Positions 32,593 through 43,284 of a DNA stretch of 64,000 nt are shown here, one piece after another. Source of the DNA: Roseateles saccharophilus (GTDB taxonomy: Bacteria > Pseudomonadota > Gammaproteobacteria > Burkholderiales > Burkholderiaceae_C). The notes under the pieces are model-generated. The model saw only the letters and a list, made by a program, of their open reading frames with translations. It did no database searches and had not been told where the DNA came from. Position numbers and translations under genes: made by a program. Position 1 is the first letter of the stretch. Every line of letters starts with the position of its first letter. Where the stretch lies: assembly GCF_004342485.1 (NCBI RefSeq), contig NZ_SMBU01000018.1, positions 1 through 64,000 on the forward strand, read 5' to 3'.

Positions 32593-33701
32593 TGCCACCC
32601 GTGCTCGCCTTCGGTGCCTGGCTGAAGAACGCGGCCTGCCTGCTGGCCGACGGCCGGGCGCAGTGGTCGCCCGTGCACGGCGACCTGGGCGACCCCGAGG
32701 CCTGCCGCGCGCTGGACGCCTCGGTGCACCAGCTGGCCGCGCAGTCGCCGCGGCGCGTCGCGGCGCTGGCCCACGACCTGCACCCCGACTTCTTCAGCAC
32801 CCGGCTCGCGCAGCAGCTGGCCGAGGCCTGGGGCCTGCCGGCCGTGGCCGTGCAGCATCACCATGCCCATATCGGCGTCGTCATGGCCGACCATGGCATC
32901 GAGGAGCCCGTCGTCGGCCTCGCTCTGGACGGCGTGGGCCTGGGCACGGACGGCACGGCCTGGGGCGGCGAGCTGCTGTGGGTGGCGCCCGGCGAGTGGC
33001 GCCGCATGGGCGGGCTGTGGCCGCTGCAGCTGCCCGGTGGTGATGTCGCCGCGCGCGAGCCCTGGCGCATGGCCGCCGCCGCACTACAGGCCCTGGGGCG
33101 CGGCAGCGAGATCGAGGCGCGCTTCGGTCCCGTCGTCGGCACCACCGCCGCGCGCGGTGTGCAGCGCATGCTGGCGGCGGGCCTGAACTGCCCCGTCACC
33201 AGCAGCACCGGGCGCTGGTTCGACGCGGCGGCAGGCGCGCTGGCATTGAGTGTGCGCCAGGCCCACGAGGCCGAGGCGGCCATCGCGCTGGAGAAGCAGG
33301 CGGTGCAGTACCTCGTCAGTGCCGACGTGCGGCCCCGTGACGGCCTCGTCGATGCCCAGGCCCTGCAGCACCTGGACCTGCGCCCGCTGCTGCCCCGGCT
33401 GTTTGACGCGGCCGGCCCCGGCGTGGCCGAGGCGGCGGCCTGGTTCCATGTTTCGCTGGCCCGCGCGCTGGCCGACTGGGCCGCCGCCGCCGCCCGCGAG
33501 ACAGCGGCCCGCGCCGTCTGCCTGGGCGGCGGCTGCTTCTTCAACCAGGTGCTGACCAGCCATGTCGTCGAGCGCCTGGCCGCCCACGGCCTGCGCGTGC
33601 TGGTGCCCCGCTCCACCAACTGCGGCGATGCCGGCTTGGCTCTGGGCCAGGCCTGGGTCGCCGCGCGCCAACTGGCAACCGAGACCGTTCCATGTGCCTA
33701 G
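32592..33701 (+). CDS. hypF: Carbamoyltransferase HypF, short form
   Basis: Makes the cyanide ligand precursor from carbamoyl phosphate. Only the C-terminal Kae1/YgjD-like part is present: 369 residues against about 750 in full HypF, without the acylphosphatase, zinc-finger and YrdC domains. Visible motifs are VAVQHHHAHIGVVMADHGI (metal site), LALDGVGLGTDGTAWGGELL and CLGGGCFFNQVLTS. A short HypF1 of this kind is known in Cupriavidus hyp clusters, so it is probably functional rather than broken. Confidence 0.9.
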   Translation: MPPVLAFGAWLKNAACLLADGRAQWSPVHGDLGDPEACRALDASVHQLAAQSPRRVAALAHDLHPDFFSTRLAQQLAEAWGLPAVAVQHHHAHIGVVMADHGIEEPVVGLALDGVGLGTDGTAWGGELLWVAPGEWRRMGGLWPLQLPGGDVAAREPWRMAAAALQALGRGSEIEARFGPVVGTTAARGVQRMLAAGLNCPVTSSTGRWFDAAAGALALSVRQAHEAEAAIALEKQAVQYLVSADVRPRDGLVDAQALQHLDLRPLLPRLFDAAGPGVAEAAAWFHVSLARALADWAAAAARETAARAVCLGGGCFFNQVLTSHVVERLAAHGLRVLVPRSTNCGDAGLALGQAWVAARQLATETVPCA

Positions 33702-33919
33702 CCATTCCCACCCGCCTGATCGAGATCCGCCCGGGCGCCCAGGCCCTCGTCGAGCTTGGCGGCATCCGCAAGGAAATATCCATCGCCCTCGTGCCACAGG
33801 CCGTCGTCGGCGACTACGTCATCGTCCACGTCGGCCATGCCATCGGCCAGATCGACCCGGAGGAGGCCGAACGCACGCTGCGGATGTTCGGCGAGCTGAC
33901 GGCCCAGGAGGGCCTGTGA
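33692..33919 (+). CDS. hypC: HypC hydrogenase assembly chaperone
   Basis: Small chaperone (75 residues) that carries the Fe(CN)2CO group together with HypD. Starts MCLAIPTRLIEI with the essential Cys2, then KEISIALVP and YVIVHVGHAIGQIDPEEAE. Its first 10 bases overlap hypF; only one base separates it from hypD. Confidence 0.96.
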   Translation: MCLAIPTRLIEIRPGAQALVELGGIRKEISIALVPQAVVGDYVIVHVGHAIGQIDPEEAERTLRMFGELTAQEGL

Positions 33920-33920
33920 C

Positions 33921-35069
33921 ATGAAATACATCGATGAGTTCCGCGACGGCGACATCGCCCGCAAGATCGCCAAGCGGCTGCAGGCCGAGGCGCTGCCCGG
34001 GCGGCGGTACAGCTTCATGGAGTTCTGCGGCGGCCACACGCACGCGATCTCGCGCTACGGCGTGGCCGAGCTGCTGCCCGCCAATGTGCGCATGGTGCAT
34101 GGCCCCGGTTGCCCGGTCTGCGTGCTGCCCATAGGCCGCATCGACCTCGCCATCCGGCTCGCGCTGGAGCAGGGCGCCATCGTCTGCACCTATGGCGACA
34201 CCATGCGCGTGCCGGCGTCGGACGGCCTCTCGCTGGTGAAGGCCAAGGCGCGCGGCGGCGACATCCGCATGGTCTATTCGGCGGCCGACGCGCTGCAGAT
34301 CGCGCGCCAGAACCCGCAGCGCGAGGTGGTGTTCTTCGCCATCGGCTTCGAGACGACGACGCCGCCCACCGCGCTCGCGATCCGCACCGCCGAGCGCGAG
34401 GGCCTGGCCAACTTCAGCGTGCTGTGCTGCCATGTGCTGACGCCCTCGGCCATCACACACATCCTCGAAAGCCCCGAGGTGCGCCAGTACGGCACGGTGC
34501 CGCTGGACGGCTTCGTCGGCCCGGCGCATGTGAGCATCGTCATCGGCTCGGCGCCTTACGAGCATTTCGCCGAGGAGTACCGCAAGCCGGTCGTCATCGC
34601 CGGCTTCGAGCCGCTGGACGTGATGCAGGCGGTGCTGATGCTGGTGCGCCAGGTCAACGAGGGGCGGGCGGAGGTCGAGAACGAGTTCACCCGCGCCGTC
34701 ACGCCCGAGGGCAACCTCACCGCCCAGGCCCTGGTGTCCGAGGTCTTCGAGCTGCGCACCAGCTTCGAGTGGCGCGGCCTGGGCGAGGTGCCCTACAGCG
34801 CGCTGAAGATCCGCCCCGGCTTTGCCGCCTTCGACGCCGAGCGGCGCTTCGAGCTGGGCTACCGCTCGGTGGCCGACAACAAGGCCTGCGAATGCGGCGC
34901 CATCCTGCGCGGCGTGAAGAAGCCGACCGACTGCAAGATATTCGGCACCGTCTGCACGCCCGAGAACCCGGTGGGCTCCTGCATGGTGTCGTCCGAGGGT
35001 GCCTGCGCGGCGCATTACTCCTACGGCCGTTTCCGTGACATTCCGGTTCGCGTGGAGGTGACCGCATGA
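33921..35069 (+). CDS. hypD: HypD, Fe(CN)2CO assembly scaffold
   Basis: Fe-S protein of 382 residues where the iron diatomic ligands are assembled. Motifs: FMEFCGGHTHAISRYG, HGPGCPVCVLP, ETTTPPTALAI, CHVLTPSAI and the 4Fe-4S cysteines in CECGAILRGVKKPTDCKIF and CTPENPVGSCMVSSEGACAA. Ends in ATGA overlap with hypE. Confidence 0.97.
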   Translation: MKYIDEFRDGDIARKIAKRLQAEALPGRRYSFMEFCGGHTHAISRYGVAELLPANVRMVHGPGCPVCVLPIGRIDLAIRLALEQGAIVCTYGDTMRVPASDGLSLVKAKARGGDIRMVYSAADALQIARQNPQREVVFFAIGFETTTPPTALAIRTAEREGLANFSVLCCHVLTPSAITHILESPEVRQYGTVPLDGFVGPAHVSIVIGSAPYEHFAEEYRKPVVIAGFEPLDVMQAVLMLVRQVNEGRAEVENEFTRAVTPEGNLTAQALVSEVFELRTSFEWRGLGEVPYSALKIRPGFAAFDAERRFELGYRSVADNKACECGAILRGVKKPTDCKIFGTVCTPENPVGSCMVSSEGACAAHYSYGRFRDIPVRVEVTA

Positions 35070-36121
35070 CGAGCATTCGCAAGGACTACACGCGGCCCTT
35101 AGATGTCAGGAACGGCCGCGTCGACATGGGCCATGGCGCCGGCGGTCGCGCGGCGGCACAGCTGATCGAGGAGCTGTTCGTCAAGGCCTTCGACAACCCC
35201 TACCTGCGCCAGGGCAACGACGGCGCGGCGCTGGACATCCCGGCCGGCCACCGCCTCGTGATGGCGACCGACGCCCATGTCGTGTCGCCGCTGTTCTTCC
35301 CGGGCGGCGATGTGGGTTGCCTGAGCGTGCACGGCACCGTCAACGATGTGGCGATGTGCGGGGCCCGGCCGCTCTACCTGACGGCGAGCTTCATCCTGGA
35401 GGAGGGCTTCCCGCTGGCCGAGCTGAAGCGCATCGTCGAGTCCATGGCCGCGGCGGCGCGCGAGGCCGGCGTGCCGGTCGTCACCGGCGACACCAAGGTG
35501 GTCGAGAAGGGCAAGGGCGATGGCGTGTTCATCAGCACGACCGGCCTGGGCGTGGTGCCGCCGGGCGTGGACGTCGGCGGCGCCAATGCCAGGCCGGGCG
35601 ACGTCGTGCTGCTGTCCGGCACTATCGGCGAGCACGGCGTGGCGGTGCTGTCGCAGCGCGAGTCGCTGGAGTTCGAGACCACCATCGCCTCCGACACGGC
35701 GGCCCTGCACGGGCTGGTGGCGGCCATGCTGGACGCGGCGCCGGGCGGCGTGCGCGTGCTGCGCGACCCGACGCGCGGCGGCCTGGCCACGACGCTGAAC
35801 GAGATCGCGCGCCAGTCCGGCGTGGGCATGCTGCTGGACGAGGCCGCCATCCCCGTGCTGCCGCAGGTGGATGCGGCCTGCGAGCTGCTGGGGCTGGACC
35901 CGCTCTATGTCGCCAACGAGGGCAAGCTCGTCGCCGTCTGCGCGCCCGAGGCCGCCGAGGCCGTGCTGGCCGCGATGCGCGGCCATCCGCGTGGCGCGGC
36001 GGCGGTGCGTATCGGCAGCGTCACCGAGGACCCGCACCACTTCGTGCAGATGGCCACGCGCTTCGGTGGTCGCCGCGTGGTGGACTGGCTCAGCGGCGAG
36101 CAGCTGCCGCGCATCTGCTAA
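35066..36121 (+). CDS. hypE: HypE, thiocarbamate dehydratase
   Basis: Dehydrates the carbamoyl group on its own C-terminal cysteine to thiocyanate. PurM-like enzyme of 351 residues: VDMGHGAGGRAAAQLIEELF, NDGAALDIP, VHGTVNDVAMCGARP, TGDTKVVEKGKGDG and DPTRGGLATTLNE. The C-terminus LPRIC ends exactly at the catalytic cysteine, as the family requires. Confidence 0.97.
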   Translation: MTSIRKDYTRPLDVRNGRVDMGHGAGGRAAAQLIEELFVKAFDNPYLRQGNDGAALDIPAGHRLVMATDAHVVSPLFFPGGDVGCLSVHGTVNDVAMCGARPLYLTASFILEEGFPLAELKRIVESMAAAAREAGVPVVTGDTKVVEKGKGDGVFISTTGLGVVPPGVDVGGANARPGDVVLLSGTIGEHGVAVLSQRESLEFETTIASDTAALHGLVAAMLDAAPGGVRVLRDPTRGGLATTLNEIARQSGVGMLLDEAAIPVLPQVDAACELLGLDPLYVANEGKLVAVCAPEAAEAVLAAMRGHPRGAAAVRIGSVTEDPHHFVQMATRFGGRRVVDWLSGEQLPRIC

Positions 36122-36125
36122 GACC

Positions 36126-37859
36126 ATGGCCCTGCGCATCCTGCTGCTGTGCCACAGCTTCAACAGCCTCACGCAGAGGCTGTTCGTCGAGCTCGGCGCG
36201 CTGGGCCATGAGCTGTCGGTCGAGTTCGATATCGCGGATCGCGTCACCGAGGAGGCGGTCGAGCTGTTCCGCCCGCAGCTCGTCGTCGCGCCTTTTTTGA
36301 AGCGGCGCATCCCGGCCTCGGTGTGGGAGCGCGTGACTTGCCTCGTCGTCCACCCCGGCCCGCCGGGCGACCGCGGGCCTTCGGCGCTGGACTGGGCCGT
36401 GCTGGAAGGGAGCGCGGACTGGGGCGTCACGGTGCTGCAGGCCAACGACGAGTTCGACGCCGGCCCGGTCTGGGAGCATGCCCGCGTGGCGATGCGCGCT
36501 GCAGCCAAGGGCAGCCTCTACCGCGGCGAGGTGGCCGAGGCGGCCGTGCAGGCCGTGCTGCGCGCGGTGGTGCGCTTCGCGGCGGGCGGCGCGGGCGAAG
36601 TGCCAGTCGGCAGCACATGGCGGCCGGCGATGCCGCAGTCCGCGCGCCGCGTCGATTGGCAGAGTGACCCGACGGCCCGCGTGCTCGCCAAGCTGCGCAG
36701 CGCCGATGGCCAGCCCGGTGTCGCCGACGAGCTGTTCGGCCAGCCCTGCCACATCGGCGACGGCCACGCGGCCAGCGCGGCGCTGCTGGCCACACTGCCG
36801 CCGGGTGCGCCGGGCGAGCTGCTGGCCCGGCGCGACGACGCGCTGCTGCGCCGCACCGTGAACGGCGCCGTCTGGATCGGCCAGGCACGCGCCGCGGCGG
36901 CCTGCGGCGACGGCCCGGCCTTCAAGCTGCCGGCCGCGCTGGCTTTCGCCGCCCAGGCCGGGGCGCTGCCGGAACTGCCTGCGCCGCTGGAGCGGCCGGA
37001 CGACGAATGGGGCGAGCTGCGCTATAGCGAGTTCGGCCCGGCGGATGCGCGCGTGGGCTGCCTGTCCTTCGACTTCCACAACGGCGCGATGTCCACTGCG
37101 CAGTGCCAGCGCCTGCTGGCCGCGCTGCAGGAGGTCAAGCGCCGCGACACGCGCGTGCTGCTGCTGCTCGGCGGGCGCGACTTCTTCAGCAACGGCATCC
37201 ACCTGAACAGCATCGAGGCCGCCGCGCACCGCCCGGGCGACAGCGCCGCCGACGAGTCCTGGCGCAATATCAACGCGATGGACGACGTGGCGCTGGAACT
37301 GATCACGACGACGGACCGCCTCACGGTGGCCGCGCTGCGCGGCAATGCCGGCGCCGGCGGCGCCTTCCTCGCGCTGGCCGCCGACGAGGTCTGGGCCCAC
37401 CGCGGCGTGGTGTTGAACCCGCACTACAAGAACATGGGCAATCTCTACGGCTCGGAGTACTGGACCTATCTGCTGCCGCGCCGGCTGGGGGCGGACGGCG
37501 CGCGCGCGCTGATGCAACGGCGGCTGCCGCTCGGCGCCGCGGAGGCTGCCCGCATGGGCCTGATCGACGCTTGCGTCGATGCCGGTGCGGCCGCCTTCGA
37601 GGCCGCTGCCGTCAGCGGCGCGCAGGCCCTGGCGCTGTCGCACAATCTGGCGCAGCGCGTCGCCGCCAAGCAGGCCGCCCGCGCCGCCGACGAAGCCCGC
37701 CGCCCGCTCGCCGCCTACCGCCAGGACGAACTCTCCCGCATGCACCGCAACTTCTACGGCTTCGACCCCAGCTATCACGTGGCGCGCTACCACTTCGTCC
37801 ACAAGCTGCCGCAGGCCTGGACGCCGCGGCATCTTGCGGTGCATCGAGAACTGCCGTGA
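36126..37859 (+). CDS. hypX: HypX, formyl-CoA-dependent CO-ligand synthase
   Basis: Supplies the active-site CO from N10-formyl-tetrahydrofolate in aerobic hydrogenase producers. Product of 577 residues in two parts: an N-terminal formyltransferase-like domain (to about 270, with VVHPGPPGDRGPSALDWA) and a C-terminal enoyl-CoA hydratase-like domain with LGGRDFFSNGIHLNSIE and NAGAGGAFLALAADEVWA. Also called HoxX. Stop overlaps the hoxA GTG. Confidence 0.95.
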   Translation: MALRILLLCHSFNSLTQRLFVELGALGHELSVEFDIADRVTEEAVELFRPQLVVAPFLKRRIPASVWERVTCLVVHPGPPGDRGPSALDWAVLEGSADWGVTVLQANDEFDAGPVWEHARVAMRAAAKGSLYRGEVAEAAVQAVLRAVVRFAAGGAGEVPVGSTWRPAMPQSARRVDWQSDPTARVLAKLRSADGQPGVADELFGQPCHIGDGHAASAALLATLPPGAPGELLARRDDALLRRTVNGAVWIGQARAAAACGDGPAFKLPAALAFAAQAGALPELPAPLERPDDEWGELRYSEFGPADARVGCLSFDFHNGAMSTAQCQRLLAALQEVKRRDTRVLLLLGGRDFFSNGIHLNSIEAAAHRPGDSAADESWRNINAMDDVALELITTTDRLTVAALRGNAGAGGAFLALAADEVWAHRGVVLNPHYKNMGNLYGSEYWTYLLPRRLGADGARALMQRRLPLGAAEAARMGLIDACVDAGAAAFEAAAVSGAQALALSHNLAQRVAAKQAARAADEARRPLAAYRQDELSRMHRNFYGFDPSYHVARYHFVHKLPQAWTPRHLAVHRELP

Positions 37860-39304
37860 TCGCGACGCCGGACCTGCCCTGCGTGCTCGTCGTCGACGAC
37901 GAGGTGCGCTCGCAAGACGCGATGCGCCGCACGCTGGACGAGGACTTCACGGTGCTGACCGCCAGCGGCGCCGACGAGGCCCGCGTGCACCTGGAGCGCC
38001 AGGACGTCAGCGTGATCCTGTGCGACCAGCGCATGCCGGGGCTGACCGGCGTGGCCTTCCTGAAGGAGGTGCGCGAGCGCTGGCCCGACACGGTGCGCAT
38101 CGTCATCTCGGGCTACACCGACTCCGAGGACATCATCGCCGGCATCAACGACGCCGGCATCTACCAGTACATCCTCAAGCCCTGGATCCCCGCCCACCTG
38201 CTCGACACGGTGCGCAATGCCGCCGAGGCGCGCACGTTGCAGCGCGACATGCACCGGCTGGACCTGGAGCTGCGCACCAGCACGCCGGTGCTGCGCCAGC
38301 GCGCCGAGCGCAAGCTGGAGCGCGCCCGCGCCACCTTCGACTTCGACCGCATCGAGCGCCTGCCCGGCAGCCCGATGGACGCCATCTGCGCGCTGGCCGA
38401 GCGCATGGCGCGCGTGGACCTGAGCGTGCTGGTGCAGGGCGAGTCCGGCACCGGCAAGGAGCTGCTGGCGCGCGCCATGCACTACGCCAGCCCGCGCGCG
38501 GCCGGCGCCTTCGTCGTCGAGAACTGCGCGGCGCTGACCGACACCCTGCTGGAGTCCGAACTGTTCGGCCACAAGCGCGGCGCCTTCACGGGCGCCTTCG
38601 ACGACCACGTCGGCCTGTTCCAGCGCGCCGACGGCGGCACCATCTTCCTGGACGAGATCGGCGAGACCTCGCCGGCCTTCCAGCTGCGCCTGCTGCGCGT
38701 GCTGCAGGAAGGGGAGGTGAGGCCCGTGGGCGCGACCCGCGTGGTGCCGGTGGACGTGCGCGTGATCGCCGCCACCCACCGCGACCTGGAGCAGCGCGTG
38801 CGCGAGGGCCTGTTCCGCGAGGACCTCTACTACCGCATCGCCTGCGTCACGCTGACCATGCCGCCGCTGCGCGAACGCAGCGGCGACATCGCCCCCATCG
38901 CGCGCCGCCTGCTGGCCGACGTGGCGCCCGCGCTGGGCCGCAGCGAGGCGCGCCTAGGCGACGACGCGCTGGCCGCGCTGCTGGCCTATCCCTGGCCCGG
39001 CAATATCCGCGAGCTGCGCAACGAGATCTCGCGCGCCGTCGCGCTGAGCGATGGCGACGGCATCGGCGCCGCGGCCTTTTCGTCGCGCGTGCTGCAGGGC
39101 CAGGCCGGGCGCTGCGTGCAGGCCCAGTCGGCGGCGCTGCCGCTGAGTGGCACCCTGGTCGAGCGCCTCGACGCCGTGGAGGCCATGCTGCTGCGCGAGA
39201 CCCTGCTGCGCCACCGCTGGAACAAGACCCGGGCCGCGCTGGAGCTGGGCCTGTCGCGCGTGGGCCTGCGCGGCAAGATGAAGCGCTTCGGCCTGGAGGA
39301 CTGA
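37856..39304 (+). CDS. hoxA: NtrC-family response regulator HoxA
   Basis: Sigma54-dependent activator of the hydrogenase genes. Product of 482 residues: receiver domain (about 8-125) with VLVVDDEVRSQD and phosphoacceptor in ILCDQRMPGLTG; AAA+ domain (about 170-400) with Walker A GESGTGKELLARAMH, the sigma54 loop KRGAFTGAF and Walker B TIFLDEIGE; C-terminal Fis-type HTH HRWNKTRAALELGLSRVGL. Start is GTG at 37856, overlapping the hypX stop (GTGA). In Cupriavidus the unphosphorylated form activates and HoxJ phosphorylation switches it off. Confidence 0.95.
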   Translation: MIATPDLPCVLVVDDEVRSQDAMRRTLDEDFTVLTASGADEARVHLERQDVSVILCDQRMPGLTGVAFLKEVRERWPDTVRIVISGYTDSEDIIAGINDAGIYQYILKPWIPAHLLDTVRNAAEARTLQRDMHRLDLELRTSTPVLRQRAERKLERARATFDFDRIERLPGSPMDAICALAERMARVDLSVLVQGESGTGKELLARAMHYASPRAAGAFVVENCAALTDTLLESELFGHKRGAFTGAFDDHVGLFQRADGGTIFLDEIGETSPAFQLRLLRVLQEGEVRPVGATRVVPVDVRVIAATHRDLEQRVREGLFREDLYYRIACVTLTMPPLRERSGDIAPIARRLLADVAPALGRSEARLGDDALAALLAYPWPGNIRELRNEISRAVALSDGDGIGAAAFSSRVLQGQAGRCVQAQSAALPLSGTLVERLDAVEAMLLRETLLRHRWNKTRAALELGLSRVGLRGKMKRFGLED

Positions 39305-39306
39305 CC

Positions 39307-40320
39307 ATGACGACGAAGCCGGCCTTCAATGTGCTGTGGCTGCAGTCCGGTGGCTGCGGCGGCTGCAGCATGTCGCTGCTGTGCGCCGACACGACCGACT
39401 TCCACGGCCAGTTGCGCGATGCCGGGATCAACTTGTTGTGGCACCCGTCGCTGTCGCTGGAGACGGGCGGCAGCGTCGTCGCACTGCTGAACGATGTGCT
39501 CGAAGGCCGTGTGCGGCTGGACGCGCTGTGCGTGGAGGGTGCGCTGCTGCGTGGCCCCAACGGCACGGGGCGCTTCCATGTGCTGGCCGGTACCGGCCTG
39601 CCGATGATCCACTGGGTGCAGCGCCTGGCCGAGTGGGCCGGCGTCGTCGCGGCCATCGGCAGCTGCGCGGCCTGGGGCGGCGTGACGGCCGGCGGCGCCA
39701 ACCCGACCGATGCCTGCGGCCTGCAGTACGAGGACGAGCGCATCGGCGGCCTGCTGGGCGCGGGCTTCCGCTCACGCGCGGGCCTGCCGGTGGTGAACGT
39801 GGCCGGTTGCCCGACGCACCCGGGCTGGGTCATCGACACGCTGATGGCCCTGGCCGCGGGTGAGCTCGGTGCCGACGCGCTGGATGCCTTGGGCCGGCCG
39901 CGCCTGTATGCCGACCAGCTCGTGCACCACGGTTGCACCCGCAACGAGTTCTACGAGTTCAAGGCCAGCGCCGAAAAGCCGTCCGACCTGGGTTGCATGA
40001 TGGAGCACATGGGCTGCAAGGGCACCCAGGTGCATGCCGACTGCAACACGCGGCTGTGGAACGGCGAGGGCTCGTGCACGCGCGGCGGCTATGCCTGCAT
40101 CGCCTGCACCGAGCCGGGCTTCCAGGAGCCCGGCCATCCCTTCCACCAGACGCCCAAGATCGCCGGCATCCCTATCGGCCTGCCCACCGACATGCCCAAG
40201 GCCTGGTTCGTCGCGCTGGCCTCGCTGTCCAAGTCGGCCACGCCCAAGCGCGTGAAGCTCAACGCGACGGCCGACCACCGCGTCGTCACGCCGGCCATCC
40301 GCAAGACAAGACTGAAATGA
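39307..40320 (+). CDS. hoxB: Regulatory (H2-sensing) hydrogenase small subunit
   Basis: Fe-S subunit of the cytoplasmic H2 sensor. Product of 337 residues without a Tat signal, starting MTTKPAFNVLWLQSGGCGGC; further cluster ligands in GSCAAWGG, NVAGCPTHPGW, HHGCTRNEFYEF, MGCKGTQVHADC and CIACTEPGF. The hydrophilic C-terminus replaces the membrane anchor and is used in sensor hydrogenases for contact with the kinase. Two bases after hoxA. Confidence 0.95.
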   Translation: MTTKPAFNVLWLQSGGCGGCSMSLLCADTTDFHGQLRDAGINLLWHPSLSLETGGSVVALLNDVLEGRVRLDALCVEGALLRGPNGTGRFHVLAGTGLPMIHWVQRLAEWAGVVAAIGSCAAWGGVTAGGANPTDACGLQYEDERIGGLLGAGFRSRAGLPVVNVAGCPTHPGWVIDTLMALAAGELGADALDALGRPRLYADQLVHHGCTRNEFYEFKASAEKPSDLGCMMEHMGCKGTQVHADCNTRLWNGEGSCTRGGYACIACTEPGFQEPGHPFHQTPKIAGIPIGLPTDMPKAWFVALASLSKSATPKRVKLNATADHRVVTPAIRKTRLK

Positions 40321-41777
40321 CTCGCCTGATCGTCGGCCCCTTCAACCGCGTCGAAGGCGACCTCGAGGTCACGCTGGACGTGGCCGAGGGCCGTGTGCGC
40401 GCCGCGCATGTGAATTCGCCGATGTACCGTGGCTTCGAGCAGATCCTGCAGGGCAAGGCGCCGCACGACGCGCTGGTCTATGTGCCGCGCATCTGCGGCA
40501 TCTGCTCGGTGTCGCAGTCGGTGGCGGCGGCGCATGCGCTGGCCGACCTGTCCGGCGTGGCCATGCCGGCCAATGGCCGCCACGTCACCAACACCATCCT
40601 GGCCATCGAGAACCTGGCCGACCACCTGACCCACTTCTACCTGTTCTTCATGCCCGACTTCGCCCGCGCCGCCTACGCTGGCCGGCCCTGGCATGCCGAT
40701 GCGGTGGCGCGCTTCCTGCCCGAGCGCGGCGAGCAGCTGCGCAAGGCCATCGCCGCGCGCCAGCGCTGGTTCGAGCTGCTGGGCACGCTGGCCGGCAAAT
40801 GGCCGCACACCCAGAGCCTGGAGCCGGGCGGCTCGTCGCGCGCGGTCGAGTCCTCGGAGCGCACGCGGCTGCTGGCGCGGGTGCGCGAGTTCCGCGGCTT
40901 TCTGGAGCGCGAGCTGTTCGGCGGCACGCCGCTGGAAGCCTTCGATGCGCTGGCCGACGAGGCGGCGCTGTGGGCCTGGCATGCCCGCGAGCCCGCGCGC
41001 GGCGACTTCCGGCTCTTCCTCAGCGCCATGCTGGACCCGGCGCTCGCCGCACTGGGCCCCGGCCCGGGCCGCTACCTCAGCTATGGTGCCTACCCGCGCC
41101 CCGAGGGCGGCCACGCTTTTGCCGCCGGCGTGTGGGACGCTGCGCTGGCGCAGCTGCGGCCGCTGGACACCACGGCCATCACGGAGGACGCCACGCACGC
41201 CTGGCTGCAGGACGGCGGCGGCCCACGCCATCCGCGCGTGGGCCTGACCGAGCCCGAGGCCGACAAGCCCGGCGCCTACACCTGGAACAAGGCGCCGCGC
41301 CTGGCCGGCCAGGTCGTCGAGACCGGCGCCATCGCCCGCCAGCTCGCGGCCGGCCATGCGCTGGTGCATGACGCGGTGCGCCGCCACGGTGGCTGCGTGT
41401 TCACGCGCGTGCTGACGCGCGTGCTGGAGCTGGCGCGCGTGCTGCCGCTCATCGAGGCCTGGCTGCAGGCGTTGCAGCCGGGGCAGGCCTATTGCGAGAA
41501 CGCGCCGCTGCCGCAGGAGGGCGACGGCAGGGGCCTGAACGAGGCTGCGCGCGGCGCGCTGGGGCATTGGGTGTCGGTGCGCGGCGGGCGCATCGCCAAC
41601 TACCAGATCGTGGCTCCCACGAGCTGGAACTTCTCGCCGCGCGACGCCGCCGGCACGCCCGGCGCGCTGGAGCAGGCCCTGGTGGGCGCGCCGGTGCAGG
41701 ACGGCGAGGACACGCCGGTGGCCGTGCAGCACATCGTGCGCTCCTTCGACCCCTGCATGGTCTGCACCGTGCACTGA
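40317..41777 (+). CDS. hoxC: Regulatory (H2-sensing) hydrogenase large subunit
   Basis: [NiFe] active-site subunit of the H2 sensor, 486 residues. RICGICSVSQSVAAAHAL at the N-terminal site and SFDPCMVCTVH at the very end. It stops right after the last histidine, so no protease-processed extension exists, which is characteristic of sensor hydrogenases. Overlaps hoxB by ATGA. Confidence 0.95.
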   Translation: MTRLIVGPFNRVEGDLEVTLDVAEGRVRAAHVNSPMYRGFEQILQGKAPHDALVYVPRICGICSVSQSVAAAHALADLSGVAMPANGRHVTNTILAIENLADHLTHFYLFFMPDFARAAYAGRPWHADAVARFLPERGEQLRKAIAARQRWFELLGTLAGKWPHTQSLEPGGSSRAVESSERTRLLARVREFRGFLERELFGGTPLEAFDALADEAALWAWHAREPARGDFRLFLSAMLDPALAALGPGPGRYLSYGAYPRPEGGHAFAAGVWDAALAQLRPLDTTAITEDATHAWLQDGGGPRHPRVGLTEPEADKPGAYTWNKAPRLAGQVVETGAIARQLAAGHALVHDAVRRHGGCVFTRVLTRVLELARVLPLIEAWLQALQPGQAYCENAPLPQEGDGRGLNEAARGALGHWVSVRGGRIANYQIVAPTSWNFSPRDAAGTPGALEQALVGAPVQDGEDTPVAVQHIVRSFDPCMVCTVH

Positions 41778-41787
41778 CCTGACCACC

Positions 41788-43170
<1,383 letters not shown>

Positions 43171-43284
43171 GCGGTTGCGTCGTCGTTGGGGGATCCCTTG
43201 CGGCTTCGGCGTCGCCACGCCACTGCGTTCAGCGCATGGCGCCGCAGGAGAAGCCGGGCGCCCCCGGGAGGGCTGGCGAATCCC

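Noticed and set aside
32592-33701. HypF as a frameshifted pseudogene
   Set aside because: Its start is coupled to hypB (TGATG), no remnants of the missing domains lie upstream, and short HypF proteins are known in equivalent clusters.
43171-43284. A third copy of the dispersed repeat after hoxJ
   Set aside because: The gap has similar base composition (CGCCCCCGGGAGGG) but lacks the conserved head GCCGAGCGCCGGGCCGC and tail GGGCGAGGGG.
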